Below, piece by piece: positions 16,660 to 25,562 of a stretch of 64,000 bases of DNA (position 1 is the first letter of the stretch; every line of letters starts with the position of its first letter). The DNA lies in assembly GCA_017798125.1 (NCBI GenBank), contig CP059070.1:1240001-1304000 (forward strand), written 5' to 3'. Source of the DNA: Cryomorphaceae bacterium (GTDB lineage: Bacteria > Bacteroidota > Bacteroidia > Flavobacteriales > ECT2AJA-044). Below the pieces are notes generated by a model that did no database searches, was not told the DNA's origin, and saw only the letters and a program-made list of their open reading frames with translations. The position numbers and the translations under genes are program-made.

Positions 16660-18357
16660 TTACTGAACGATCAGTTTAGAAGTGTTCACTGATCCAGCCT
16701 CGTTTACAACGTTCAAGAAGTAGATTCCCGAAACGAGGTTTCCGCGCTCGATGCTCACGTTTCCGTTCACGCCGTTCATGTTGCGAACAATGCGGCCGGT
16801 TACGTCAACCATAACAACGTCAAACTGTCCTTCTGTTGGAAGAGCAATTACAGCTCCTTCAGACATTGGGTTCGGCATAATAGTCAAAGACTCTTTGCTG
16901 AATTCATCAACGCTGATGCTCAACTCTGTACAGCTGTTGAATACGTGCTGGAAGATGTGCATTTGATCGTCCGTACGCGTTGCAATCCGGTTGTCTGGGA
17001 ATGATCCGTTGACCACACCACATCCGTCTTGTGCAAAGTCGTAATCTTCTTCAACTGTTCCGGTCGCATTTGGTGTACCGTTCACGAACTTGTACTGCGC
17101 AGATCCTGGGCAGAAGTCGTTCAATACCAATTCGAAGACTGCTGGGTTTGTTGGGGTTGGGCTCAATTGAAGCGCTCCATCTTGCCAGTTAGGCTCGGTG
17201 AAGTCTCCCATGATCCATACACCACCAGACTGCAATACTTCATTGCTCATGTCTACGCGGAAAGTAACTGGACCGTTCGCTGGTTTAGGTGCACAAGCAC
17301 CGTAAACATCAGCACCGAAGCAGCGCACATCCAAAGTAGTATCACTAGACAGGTCGACAATTTTGTCGCCACCGCCTTCCCAGTTATCACTACCAGGCTT
17401 GATGATACGAGCTTTGTACTTAACTTCACCAGAGTCTGCCATTACAGTAGTCTCGTAGATTCCGTCTCCATCTGGATCCAATGCCCAAGTACGTGTTCCT
17501 CCCCATCCGTTGAAGGTACCTGCAACGTCAACAGAGTCACCGGCAGCAATATCCAACAAACAGCTCGCACTCAAATCTACTTGAATGGTCATGCTGTATT
17601 GTGGAAGCGGAGCTGCTGGACAAGCCGTACACATACCGAAGCAAAGTGGTCCCCCCACAGTGTCCCCGGCCAATACGATTTCGCGGTTTCCACCTACTTC
17701 ACAAGCAGAAGGAACGCTTTCATTGTCTGACCAAGCGTCTCCGTTGATGTACTTGTACTGGTAGGTTCCAGCAGGTACGTAGAAGATACCTTGGTAAACT
17801 CCGTCACCCAATACGTCAAACAGCTCGGTTGTTGAAGGGTCCCAGTCTCCTGGTGCTCCAGCCGCAGCTTGGAAGTTACCCGCAACGTGGATTCCGTTTG
17901 CACTTGGGGTTTGCATGTTCATGTCCACCATTTGACGCCAAGCAACCATGCCGACCGGAGCTCCTGCTCCATATACTACGGCTGGAAGTGTGGTGTCGCT
18001 TACGACTGAAACGAAACGATTGTAGTTACCGTTGCTTGGCTGAATACCAGCAACAGCGGGTGGAGCCTCATCGCTACCCCACGCGTTACCGTTGATGTAC
18101 TTGAACTCGTAGTTTCCAGCTGGCAACGAAACAGATACTTCGTAGATGGTACCAGAAACCAAGGTCAATGAAGTAGCGGCAGGATCCCAGTCTCCTGGAA
18201 AACCGGCGGCTGCTTGAAAGTTACCGGCAATATGTGGTCCATTTGGATCCACAGTCTGTCCGGTCATGTCGACTTGGAAGGTCACATTGTACGGCTGCGC
18301 AATGGCAGACCCCCCGAACAACAAACCTGCCAACAGAAAAGTGTAGAGCTTTTTCAT
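16660..18357 (-). CDS. Secreted protein with four carbohydrate-binding-like modules and T9SS sorting domain
   Basis: A 565-residue exported protein: Sec signal MKKLYTFLLAGLLFGGSAIA, four related beta-sandwich modules (about residues 21-115, 130-230, 255-350 and 365-460), then a T9SS type A C-terminal domain (about 490-565, ending VNTSKLIVQ). Modules 1 and 2 share GNFQAAAGxPGDWDP and AGxYxxKYINGxAW, a starch-binding/SusE-like pattern, so it probably binds starch or maltodextrin at the cell surface or outside. It is divergent from a GH13 gene with 131 bases between, and an operator-like site lies in that gap. Confidence 0.8.
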   Translation of the reverse strand: MKKLYTFLLAGLLFGGSAIAQPYNVTFQVDMTGQTVDPNGPHIAGNFQAAAGFPGDWDPAATSLTLVSGTIYEVSVSLPAGNYEFKYINGNAWGSDEAPPAVAGIQPSNGNYNRFVSVVSDTTLPAVVYGAGAPVGMVAWRQMVDMNMQTPSANGIHVAGNFQAAAGAPGDWDPSTTELFDVLGDGVYQGIFYVPAGTYQYKYINGDAWSDNESVPSACEVGGNREIVLAGDTVGGPLCFGMCTACPAAPLPQYSMTIQVDLSASCLLDIAAGDSVDVAGTFNGWGGTRTWALDPDGDGIYETTVMADSGEVKYKARIIKPGSDNWEGGGDKIVDLSSDTTLDVRCFGADVYGACAPKPANGPVTFRVDMSNEVLQSGGVWIMGDFTEPNWQDGALQLSPTPTNPAVFELVLNDFCPGSAQYKFVNGTPNATGTVEEDYDFAQDGCGVVNGSFPDNRIATRTDDQMHIFQHVFNSCTELSISVDEFSKESLTIMPNPMSEGAVIALPTEGQFDVVMVDVTGRIVRNMNGVNGNVSIERGNLVSGIYFLNVVNEAGSVNTSKLIVQ

Positions 18358-18368
18358 AGGTCTATGAG

Positions 18369-18376
18369 TAAAATTA
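18369..18376 (-). promoter_or_regulatory. Weak -7 element upstream of the T9SS carbohydrate-binding protein gene
   Basis: Read on the minus strand, TAATTTTA matches TAnnTTTG except for the last base and ends 11 bases before the start codon at 18357. The operator-like site at 18389-18405 lies 12 bases upstream, close to the 14-base spacing at susC. Confidence 0.3.
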
Positions 18377-18388
18377 AATTATTGACTA

Positions 18389-18405
18389 AGTGTATTTTGT
18401 ACAAT
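18389..18405. promoter_or_regulatory. Imperfect copy of the maltodextrin-locus palindrome
   Basis: AGTGTATTTTGTACAAT on the plus strand. The half nearest the minus-strand promoter reads AAATACACTT, identical to ten bases of the susC-promoter palindrome; the distal half is degenerate. Its distance to the -7 element is like that at susC. Confidence 0.4.
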
Positions 18406-18442
18406 TATAGGCCGAAGGTAAATAAAAAAATGTAAAATTTGC

Positions 18443-18456
18443 CTGACTTTAGTCAG
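18443..18456. repeat. Small palindrome in the divergent GH13/T9SS intergenic region
   Basis: CTGACTTTAGTCAG has perfect 6-base arms around TT. Just before it, 18429-18444 (AATGTAAAATTTGCCT) matches much of AGTGTAAAATTTACACT. Either could be a control site of the GH13 gene starting at 18489; no functional evidence. Confidence 0.3.
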
Positions 18457-18488
18457 TAATTGTCATTATTACACTTATTCTAAGACCT

Positions 18489-20333
18489 ATGCGCAGTACA
18501 GCTTTGCACACTTTCGGCCTTTTTCTTTTACTGGCCTTTGGAATTTCGGCCTACGGACAATCTCGGCCTACTCGAATTGATCCGCCTCATTGGTATGCGG
18601 GTATGTCGAATGATACTCTAGAGCTCTTGATTTCTGGGGAAGATTGGACGGATTGTGGTTTTGGTCTTTCTAAAGGACAGGACGTACTCTTGTCCAACGC
18701 CGAGGTTGCATCGAATCCGCGCTACGCATTTTTGACGGTTGTTATCGGGCCGCAGGCCCAAAGTCAGAACTTGGAACTCTATGTCCAAAAAGGAAAACGA
18801 AAGAAGACATTTACCTATGAGCTTCGCGAGCGTACTGCACGGCCGATGGGCTTGACTCCGGCGGATGTCATGTACTTGATCACTCCGGATCGATTTGCCA
18901 ATGGGAATCCGAACAACGATGTGGTAAAGGGCTCCAATAATATGGAGCTGGATCGGGAAGATGGCTATGCTCGACACGGGGGAGACCTCCAGGGTATAAC
19001 CCAGCATCTAGACTACATTGAGGAATTGGGGATGACTGCCTTGTGGCTTAACCCTGTTTTGGAAGCGAATGAATTCAAGGAGCCTTATCACGGATACGCC
19101 ATTAGTGACCACTACCGAATTGACCCTCATTACGGAGAGCTTTCGGACTATGGGGCTTTGGTGGACTCGATGCACGCTCGGGGAATGAAGATGGTGATGG
19201 ATGTGGTGTACAATCACTTCGGTTCGCAACATTATTTAGTCCTTGATCCTCCCTCTGAGGACTGGGTACATCAATGGGAAGCATTTACCAAGACGAATTT
19301 TCGAGCATCTGTATTGCTCGATCCTCACGCGCCGGCCTCTGAGCGCAAGCTTTTTGACGAAGGTTGGTTTGACGACCATATGCCCGACATGAACTACGAT
19401 AACGAGCATCTGGCTCGGTACATGATTCAAAACACGCTTTGGTGGATTGAGACGTACGGAGTGGATGCCTTGCGTATTGATACCTACGCTTATCCGGAAC
19501 AAGACTTCATGGCTCGATTGGGCGAAGCGGTGCGGCAAGAGCATCCGGGGTACTTTTTCTTTGGAGAAACCTGGGTTCACGGGCAACAGATTCAATCTTG
19601 GTTCCCAACCGGCATGGCGCAGCGCGAGGGATTCGATCCGGTTCAAACTTCAGTTACGGATTTCCAGATGTACTACGCCATTGAGGATGCGTCAAAGGAA
19701 CAGCCTGGTTGGGCCAGCGGGGTAGCGGCCGTATACTATACGCTCGCGGCAGATTGGATGTATGCTCATCCAGATTCGCTGGTCACCTTTGCGGACAATC
19801 ACGATCTCGCTCGATTCTACGGAGTAGTGGGTGAGGACATGTCCAAATTCCAGTTGGGACTTGGGCTACTCATGACGACTCGCGGAATTCCTTGCGTGTA
19901 CTACGGCACAGAAATCCTTATGAAAGCCACTAACGGCCACGGGGATATTCGTCAGGATTTCCCAGGAGGATGGGAAGGAGATTCGGTAAACAAATTTGAA
20001 GCTTCGGGCCGCGATAGTCTGGAGACCATCGCCTTTGACTACATCCAAGCCTTGTCTCGTTTGCGTCGAGAGCATACGGCGTTTTCAAGTGGAGCATTGA
20101 CACAGTACACTCCTCGTGGAGGCGAATACGTTTTCTTCCGGCATGATGGAGAAGCCACCTTTATGGTTTTGGTCAATGGAAGCGACAAGGAACACGAGTT
20201 TAATCTCGATCGCTACGTCGACTTTTTGTTCTCCGGATCTACGTTGCAGAATGCATTAGACTCATCCGATCAGCGGAACGGCGAGCCCATTACATTGCCC
20301 GCACGCGGTTTTGCGGTGTATCGAGTTCTTTAG
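18489..20333 (+). CDS. Exported GH13 alpha-glucanase, neopullulanase/cyclomaltodextrinase type (SusA-like)
   Basis: A 614-residue enzyme that should hydrolyse starch-derived maltooligosaccharides in the periplasm. Signal peptide about residues 1-23 (ends AYGQ), an N-terminal beta-sandwich about 25-120, then the GH13 barrel. The catalytic triad is complete: nucleophile D331 in DALRIDTYA, acid/base E360 in FFGETWVHG and D439 in FADNHDLARF. No lipobox, so soluble periplasmic. It is convergent with the MFS gene, overlapping stop codons by 4 bases with no terminator between. Confidence 0.9.
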   Translation: MRSTALHTFGLFLLLAFGISAYGQSRPTRIDPPHWYAGMSNDTLELLISGEDWTDCGFGLSKGQDVLLSNAEVASNPRYAFLTVVIGPQAQSQNLELYVQKGKRKKTFTYELRERTARPMGLTPADVMYLITPDRFANGNPNNDVVKGSNNMELDREDGYARHGGDLQGITQHLDYIEELGMTALWLNPVLEANEFKEPYHGYAISDHYRIDPHYGELSDYGALVDSMHARGMKMVMDVVYNHFGSQHYLVLDPPSEDWVHQWEAFTKTNFRASVLLDPHAPASERKLFDEGWFDDHMPDMNYDNEHLARYMIQNTLWWIETYGVDALRIDTYAYPEQDFMARLGEAVRQEHPGYFFFGETWVHGQQIQSWFPTGMAQREGFDPVQTSVTDFQMYYAIEDASKEQPGWASGVAAVYYTLAADWMYAHPDSLVTFADNHDLARFYGVVGEDMSKFQLGLGLLMTTRGIPCVYYGTEILMKATNGHGDIRQDFPGGWEGDSVNKFEASGRDSLETIAFDYIQALSRLRREHTAFSSGALTQYTPRGGEYVFFRHDGEATFMVLVNGSDKEHEFNLDRYVDFLFSGSTLQNALDSSDQRNGEPITLPARGFAVYRVL

Positions 20334-21766
20334 ACTTCCGTACTTGCGTCCAAAGTTTCGGCCTCCCCGAAAAGGGGCTCTTTAATGCGCAGGGTCAGAA
20401 TCGCCGCTAATACAAAGAACAGTCCGCCGGTCACCAAGTAGGGCATGGCGTAGTCGTCAAAAAAGGCGTGGATGATTGGACCTCCAATCAAACCGTTGAT
20501 GATTTGAGGGATCACAATGAAGAAGTTGAAGATACCCATGTAGATACCCATCTTGTTGATGGGTAGCGAATCAATCAGCAGGGCATAGGGCATGGACAGA
20601 ATACTTGCCCAGGCAAATCCGATGCCGAGCATGCTCAAGATCAACCAGTCTGTTGGCAAGAAGTACAGCCCAAGTAAGCCCAGACCTCCGCTCAACAGCG
20701 CGATGAAGTGGACAAATTTACGGCTGGTCCTCTTGGCTAATGGGGTGAGCAAGAAGGCAAAGGGAAGGGCAAAGGCGTTGTACCAACCAAAGAGGTATCC
20801 CGTCAGATTACCCGCTTCATTGAAGTCAGCCGAATGGGTATCCGTAGGAGAAAGACCGTAGTGATGCGTTGCCAAAGCTGATGTGGTGTAGACCCACATG
20901 GTGAACAGTCCAAACCAAGAGAAGAACTGAACCCAGCCTAAACGCTGCATTCGTCGAGGCATTTTCATGGCGTCCGCAAAGATCTCCTTGAACATGTTTT
21001 GCTTTGGACCTTCTTCCTCCGCCGATTCACCCATGTATTTCTTGAAGTCTTCAGGGGAGTATTCCTTAATGGTGGCAATGGTGTAAATGATGGTGGCCAG
21101 TAGAAGAATAGCACCGATGTAAAAGGACCAAACGACGCTCATCGGAACGGAGCCTTCCTCGGCTACGTTGGATACACCGAAGAAATTGGTCAATACATAA
21201 GGCAGCCAAGAACCAATAATGGCGCCGATGGCAATCAATATGGTCTGTACACTGAAGCCAATGGTCCCCTGAGATTTTGGAAGCATGTCTCCGACAAGCG
21301 CTCGGAAGGGTTCCATACTGATGTTGAAACTTGCATCCATCAAGGCCAAGAAAAGAACGCCGATCCAAAGGACTGCGCTGATTCCGATAAACTCAGTTGC
21401 CGAGAGTGACTCGCCCGCCAGGAGGTTCGAATTCGGGAGGAAAATCAAACCTAGCGCAGCCATGATGGCCCCGATCAAGAAGTAGGGTTTACGTCGGCCG
21501 AGTTTGGTCCATGTATTGTCTCCCATGTGCCCAATGATGGGCTGCACAATAAGACCGGTAAAGGGAGCTACAAGCCAGAACCAGCTCAGTTGATGAACAT
21601 CGGCGCCAAAGTTCTGAAGGATTCGACTCGCGTTACCGTTCTGAAGGCCAAAGCCCATCTGAATTCCCATAAACCCCATGCTGAGGTTAATGATGGTCCC
21701 TAGACCTAGTCTTGGTTTTTCAGCGGCTGTTGCTTCGCCGTGGGCGTGGGGTACAGATTGTGCCAT
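20330..21766 (-). CDS. MFS sugar transporter, SLC45/maltose-permease type
   Basis: A 478-residue inner-membrane protein with about twelve membrane segments. The N-terminal block GFMGIQMGFGLQNGNASRIL and the loop GDNTWTKLGRRKPYFLIG resemble the GPH/SLC45 sugar permeases, including MalT-type maltose carriers found next to maltose phosphorylase genes in Bacteroidota. By context it moves maltose or short maltodextrins into the cytoplasm. Last gene of the nine-gene minus-strand unit, 30 bases after a GH13 gene. Confidence 0.82.
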   Translation of the reverse strand: MAQSVPHAHGEATAAEKPRLGLGTIINLSMGFMGIQMGFGLQNGNASRILQNFGADVHQLSWFWLVAPFTGLIVQPIIGHMGDNTWTKLGRRKPYFLIGAIMAALGLIFLPNSNLLAGESLSATEFIGISAVLWIGVLFLALMDASFNISMEPFRALVGDMLPKSQGTIGFSVQTILIAIGAIIGSWLPYVLTNFFGVSNVAEEGSVPMSVVWSFYIGAILLLATIIYTIATIKEYSPEDFKKYMGESAEEEGPKQNMFKEIFADAMKMPRRMQRLGWVQFFSWFGLFTMWVYTTSALATHHYGLSPTDTHSADFNEAGNLTGYLFGWYNAFALPFAFLLTPLAKRTSRKFVHFIALLSGGLGLLGLYFLPTDWLILSMLGIGFAWASILSMPYALLIDSLPINKMGIYMGIFNFFIVIPQIINGLIGGPIIHAFFDDYAMPYLVTGGLFFVLAAILTLRIKEPLFGEAETLDASTEV

Positions 21767-21796
21767 AGTTCAGTTTTTCAAGTTTAGCCTTGAGTA

Positions 21797-23224
21797 TTAT
21801 TTGCGGAACATCATGAACTGCTTGCCTAGGACTACGATATCTTCTGCTTTGTCTGCATCCCAGCACACTTCATCTTGCCCGTCGAATACCCAATAAACGC
21901 TGTCTAATTCCAATGATTCAACGCTTTTTTGAATGGCCTCATCACCGAAATTGAAAAGCATGGTAACTGAGCTTTCGCCTAATTGTCTTCTGTAGGCGTA
22001 AGTTCCTTCCTCGTCATTGACGATGAGCGGAGTGAAGTCACCTCCATAGGCTCCATTGTATAAGGCCGGCGTTTTGTGGTAGATATCCATCATGGTGGTG
22101 TAGAAGTCCTTGTAATTCCAGCCCGTTAGCGAATCCGTCTCCACCGTCCAATCGATTTCATCTTTGTCGAAGAAAACTAATCTGCGGTTCAAACCGACTT
22201 CCTGTCCGCTGTAGATCAAGGGCATGCCTCGATCAAAAGTCATACAGAAGGCGAACCATTGGAAATGTGCTTTTCCATAACGTTCGAAGACCGTTCCGTT
22301 CCACGAATTCTCATCGTGATTGGTCGTAAAGTACATGCGAATATCATCACGGGTGTAGTTGCTGTCGATGACGCTTCGAAGTGCTTCAATATCACTTGGC
22401 GATTTATGTCCTTGGGCCACTTCATTGGTCATGTGGTGCACGTCCCAACCGTAGTTCATGTTGAAGTTCTGCATGTCGGTTGGCTCTGCCCATTCTGCCA
22501 GCATGAACAACTCTTTCCCCCATGTCGCACGTTCTTCTGTCAAGAAATTCCAGTATTCAATGGGCACAAATCCAGCGACGTCACAACGGAAGCCGTCGAT
22601 GTCGGTTGAATCCACCCAGAAGCGCATTTCGCCAGCCATGGCGGACCAAAGATCTCGGTTGTCAAAGTTCAAGTCTGCAACATCGGTCCAGTCGGTCAAG
22701 AACCCTTCGTTGTCTTTGGCGACGTTGATATTGCCGTCTTCATCATAGGTGTAGAAGTCGGGATGATCGACGGTCCAGCCGTGGTCGAATGAGGTGTGGT
22801 TGGTCACCCAATCTAGGATGACCTTGAAGCCCAATTCGTGGGCTTGGGAGACCATCGCTTTAAAATCGTCCATCGTCCCGAAACTCGGATTAATGGCGGT
22901 GTAGTCTTGAATGGAGTAGTAGCTACCCAATGGACCTTTTCGGTTTTTTTCGCCGATGGGTTGAACGGGCATGATCCAAAGGATGTCAACGCCTAATTCT
23001 TGCAATCGCGGTAGGTGTTCAGCAAAGGCATTGATGGTCCCTTCAGGCGTGTATTGGCGAATGTTGACTTCGTAAATGGTAGCCGAAGCAACCCATTCCG
23101 GATGACGGCTCTCCATGGCTTCTGGAGCTTCGGATTGTGCTTCCATAGCTGACTCTTCTTGTTGAGGTCCGGCACAGCTCAAAGCAATTCCGGCCCAAAT
23201 AAATACCAATAATTTCTTCATCAT
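21797..23224 (-). CDS. GH13 alpha-amylase-family lipoprotein
   Basis: A 475-residue lipoprotein with lipobox ALSC (lipid Cys 17). The residues after Cys, AGPQQEES, are acidic like the lipoprotein export signal that sends Bacteroidota lipoproteins to the cell surface, so surface exposure is likely. GH13 catalytic residues: D215 in DGFRCDVAGF, E244 in MLAEWAEP, D304 in TTNHDENSW. The barrel starts at about residue 45 without an N-terminal accessory domain. Start codon is MM at 23224; its stop-to-start neighbours are tightly packed (0 bases to the gene before, 30 to the MFS gene). Confidence 0.88.
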   Translation of the reverse strand: MMKKLLVFIWAGIALSCAGPQQEESAMEAQSEAPEAMESRHPEWVASATIYEVNIRQYTPEGTINAFAEHLPRLQELGVDILWIMPVQPIGEKNRKGPLGSYYSIQDYTAINPSFGTMDDFKAMVSQAHELGFKVILDWVTNHTSFDHGWTVDHPDFYTYDEDGNINVAKDNEGFLTDWTDVADLNFDNRDLWSAMAGEMRFWVDSTDIDGFRCDVAGFVPIEYWNFLTEERATWGKELFMLAEWAEPTDMQNFNMNYGWDVHHMTNEVAQGHKSPSDIEALRSVIDSNYTRDDIRMYFTTNHDENSWNGTVFERYGKAHFQWFAFCMTFDRGMPLIYSGQEVGLNRRLVFFDKDEIDWTVETDSLTGWNYKDFYTTMMDIYHKTPALYNGAYGGDFTPLIVNDEEGTYAYRRQLGESSVTMLFNFGDEAIQKSVESLELDSVYWVFDGQDEVCWDADKAEDIVVLGKQFMMFRK

Positions 23225-25561
23225 TTATTCTTTGATATAGACAAAACTGTGTGCTTCTAATACGTTTCCATCATCACCTTCCACGAGGTGGCCTGCTAGA
23301 ATGCCCTCGGAAGAGGCATCGCATGGAACTGGCGCAGACCCTGGATTGATCCAAATCTGGATTTTATCCCCGAGATAGGTTCGCGTAATGTGAATGACGC
23401 TTTCACCGTCGATCTCGATCTCTGTTTCTCCGTAGAGCAGTGCCATCTCGCGAGTTCGAGCTGCTGCGAGGGCTTCTACATCGGCCCGTAGGGCTGCCTC
23501 ATCCGCATCATAACCTGTGAACTTCATCATTTTCCGGTTGTCGGGATCGTTGGCGCCCCACATGCCGTACTCATCACCGTAGTAAATGACCGGAATACCG
23601 GGAATGGCGAAGTTAAGCGCATGCAGCGTAGCCAGCTGGCGATAGGCCGTTGGTTGAGGCTTCGGAATGTCTCGTGTCCAACCCGCGAGCTTCTGATCTT
23701 CGTCCATTCGAACGTCACCAGAGGCGAGGGTAATAAATCGACTGCGGTCCTGATTCCCGGAAATGTAGCCCATCAGGTTGTGGTAACCGTAGGTGTTCCA
23801 GCTTTGCTTCAGGGTTGTCACCAAGTTCTCTACAGAACTGGCGTCCTCATTCACGAAGGCGCTCACCGCAGCGTCGTACACATTGAAGTCAAATTGAGCG
23901 TCGAGCATCCCGTTGCTCACATAGCTGTTGATCAGCTCGGGGGAGCCGTAGGTTTCACCGATCTGGTAAATGCGACGATCGAGTTTGGCTTCTTTAATCT
24001 TCCGTGTCAAGGTCCGCCAATACAATTCGTCAATATGCTTTGTGGCATCATGGCGGAACCCGTCAAAATCGTAATCGGCAACCCAAACCATAGCCGAGTC
24101 TGTCATGACATTGACGACTTCCGGGTTTCGGAGTTCTAAGGTGGGCATGAAGGTGTCAAACCACGTGGTCAGGCGCTGATCGTCCCATCGCTCGGTGTTG
24201 AGCGTGCCATCCGGCAAGTACAGCGGCGTAGCCCAATCCGGGTGATCGATAAAGATCGGGTGCAGCTGGTGGACGTGGTTGGCTACGTAATCGGTCAATA
24301 CATTGAAGCCTCGATCGTGAGAGGCATCGAGCAAGGAGCGAACTTCTTCCGGCGTTCCAAAGCGAACGTCTGGACGGACATTCGAGATGGGCCAATACCC
24401 GTGGTAGCCGCTAAACTTCGAGGTGACACCTCCTTTGTCCCAAAGACCCCAGGCATCCCAAGGGTTCTGAACGATGGGAGAGATCCAAACCGTGTTCATG
24501 TGCAATTCGTCGAAGAACCCGGATTCAACGACTTGCGTGATCCCCGGGATATCGCCCCCGTAGTAGTTGGCAATCGGTTTGATATCCGGGTCATCCACGG
24601 CGCTGTCGTTCTCGGTTTTGCCATTTTTGAAACGGTCCACCATCATGAAGTACATGCGTGCGGTCTGCCAGTCGGAACGGTCGAGCGCGTCAACGTCGGT
24701 AATAATATTTCCGGCGTCCAAGGGAATCAAGAGGTCGTTGGAGCGCTGAAAGTTCCGAACGCTGAAGACACGAAGGTGACTGCGCCCTTCGGCATAGCTC
24801 GAGCTCTCGTCAATTTCGGGAATATTGATTCGGTAATGGCCTGAGGATAGACTATCCAGTTCTAGTCGCTGGTTTTGCCAGTAGGCCAAAACGTGCTGAT
24901 CGTCCGCGAGTCCTTCGAGCTCAATGGTCCGCTGATCGGCCAGCTTGGGCTCGAGCATGGCAGGACCTTCGCCTGAATGCGGGACCACTAGGTTGGAATT
25001 GAACCCTCCCATGCCATTGGAGATGCTGTCCATGGACACGTCCACCACTTCGGTCGCAGTGCCGTTCTTCCAGACGTAGTATTTGAATTGATACGTGTCG
25101 GGGGCAAGTTCCAAAGTCGTGCGGAAAAGATTGCCTTGATCCGCCATCTTATCCGCTCCCCGGTTCCACGCATTGAAGGTTCCAAAAATGAAAACGGAAT
25201 CGGCAGCCCCTCGATACTCAAAATTGATGGGTTCAATAGGAGCAAAGAATACGGGGACATCATAGGAGTCACCATTCATGGCGTGCAATTCCACCCATCC
25301 GTATTGATCCTTCGATGACTCCGGGTACAATTGGAAGGCCTTGTCGCGCGCAACTTCCATGTGCTCGAACTCTAGGCGATCCAGACTTAGGGTATCGACG
25401 ATGTAGTCCCCAGGGTAGAAATCAGGGTTGTCTTTGGTCAACACTAAGGGACCGGCCAGACCTATCATCTCAGGGCCTTGATGGAGCTTAGTAGCTGGTC
25501 CACGACTACAGGCCGTTGCGAGTAATACTCCGGCCAATGCAATGGCAAAATTCTTCATCAT
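23225..25561 (-). CDS. GH13 alpha-amylase-family lipoprotein with N-terminal E-set domains
   Basis: A 778-residue lipoprotein (lipobox ATAC, Cys 18). After Cys it has SRGPATKL without acidic residues, so it more likely faces the periplasm. Residues about 110-195 form a CBM48/E-set-like domain (VFIFGTFNAWNRGADKM), with another sandwich to about 285. The GH13 barrel follows: D505 in DGFRHDATKH, E536 in YQIGETYGS, and D605 in GNQDRSRF, where the usual NHD is NQD (Q604). Probably an alpha-amylase, pullulanase or cyclomaltodextrinase-like enzyme on branched or cyclic maltodextrins. Abuts both neighbours. Confidence 0.87.
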   Translation of the reverse strand: MMKNFAIALAGVLLATACSRGPATKLHQGPEMIGLAGPLVLTKDNPDFYPGDYIVDTLSLDRLEFEHMEVARDKAFQLYPESSKDQYGWVELHAMNGDSYDVPVFFAPIEPINFEYRGAADSVFIFGTFNAWNRGADKMADQGNLFRTTLELAPDTYQFKYYVWKNGTATEVVDVSMDSISNGMGGFNSNLVVPHSGEGPAMLEPKLADQRTIELEGLADDQHVLAYWQNQRLELDSLSSGHYRINIPEIDESSSYAEGRSHLRVFSVRNFQRSNDLLIPLDAGNIITDVDALDRSDWQTARMYFMMVDRFKNGKTENDSAVDDPDIKPIANYYGGDIPGITQVVESGFFDELHMNTVWISPIVQNPWDAWGLWDKGGVTSKFSGYHGYWPISNVRPDVRFGTPEEVRSLLDASHDRGFNVLTDYVANHVHQLHPIFIDHPDWATPLYLPDGTLNTERWDDQRLTTWFDTFMPTLELRNPEVVNVMTDSAMVWVADYDFDGFRHDATKHIDELYWRTLTRKIKEAKLDRRIYQIGETYGSPELINSYVSNGMLDAQFDFNVYDAAVSAFVNEDASSVENLVTTLKQSWNTYGYHNLMGYISGNQDRSRFITLASGDVRMDEDQKLAGWTRDIPKPQPTAYRQLATLHALNFAIPGIPVIYYGDEYGMWGANDPDNRKMMKFTGYDADEAALRADVEALAAARTREMALLYGETEIEIDGESVIHITRTYLGDKIQIWINPGSAPVPCDASSEGILAGHLVEGDDGNVLEAHSFVYIKE

Positions 25562-25562
25562 C

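Noticed and set aside
17029-17730. 233-codon open frame on the plus strand
   Set aside because: Antisense to the T9SS carbohydrate-binding protein; the product is Cys/Trp-rich nonsense.
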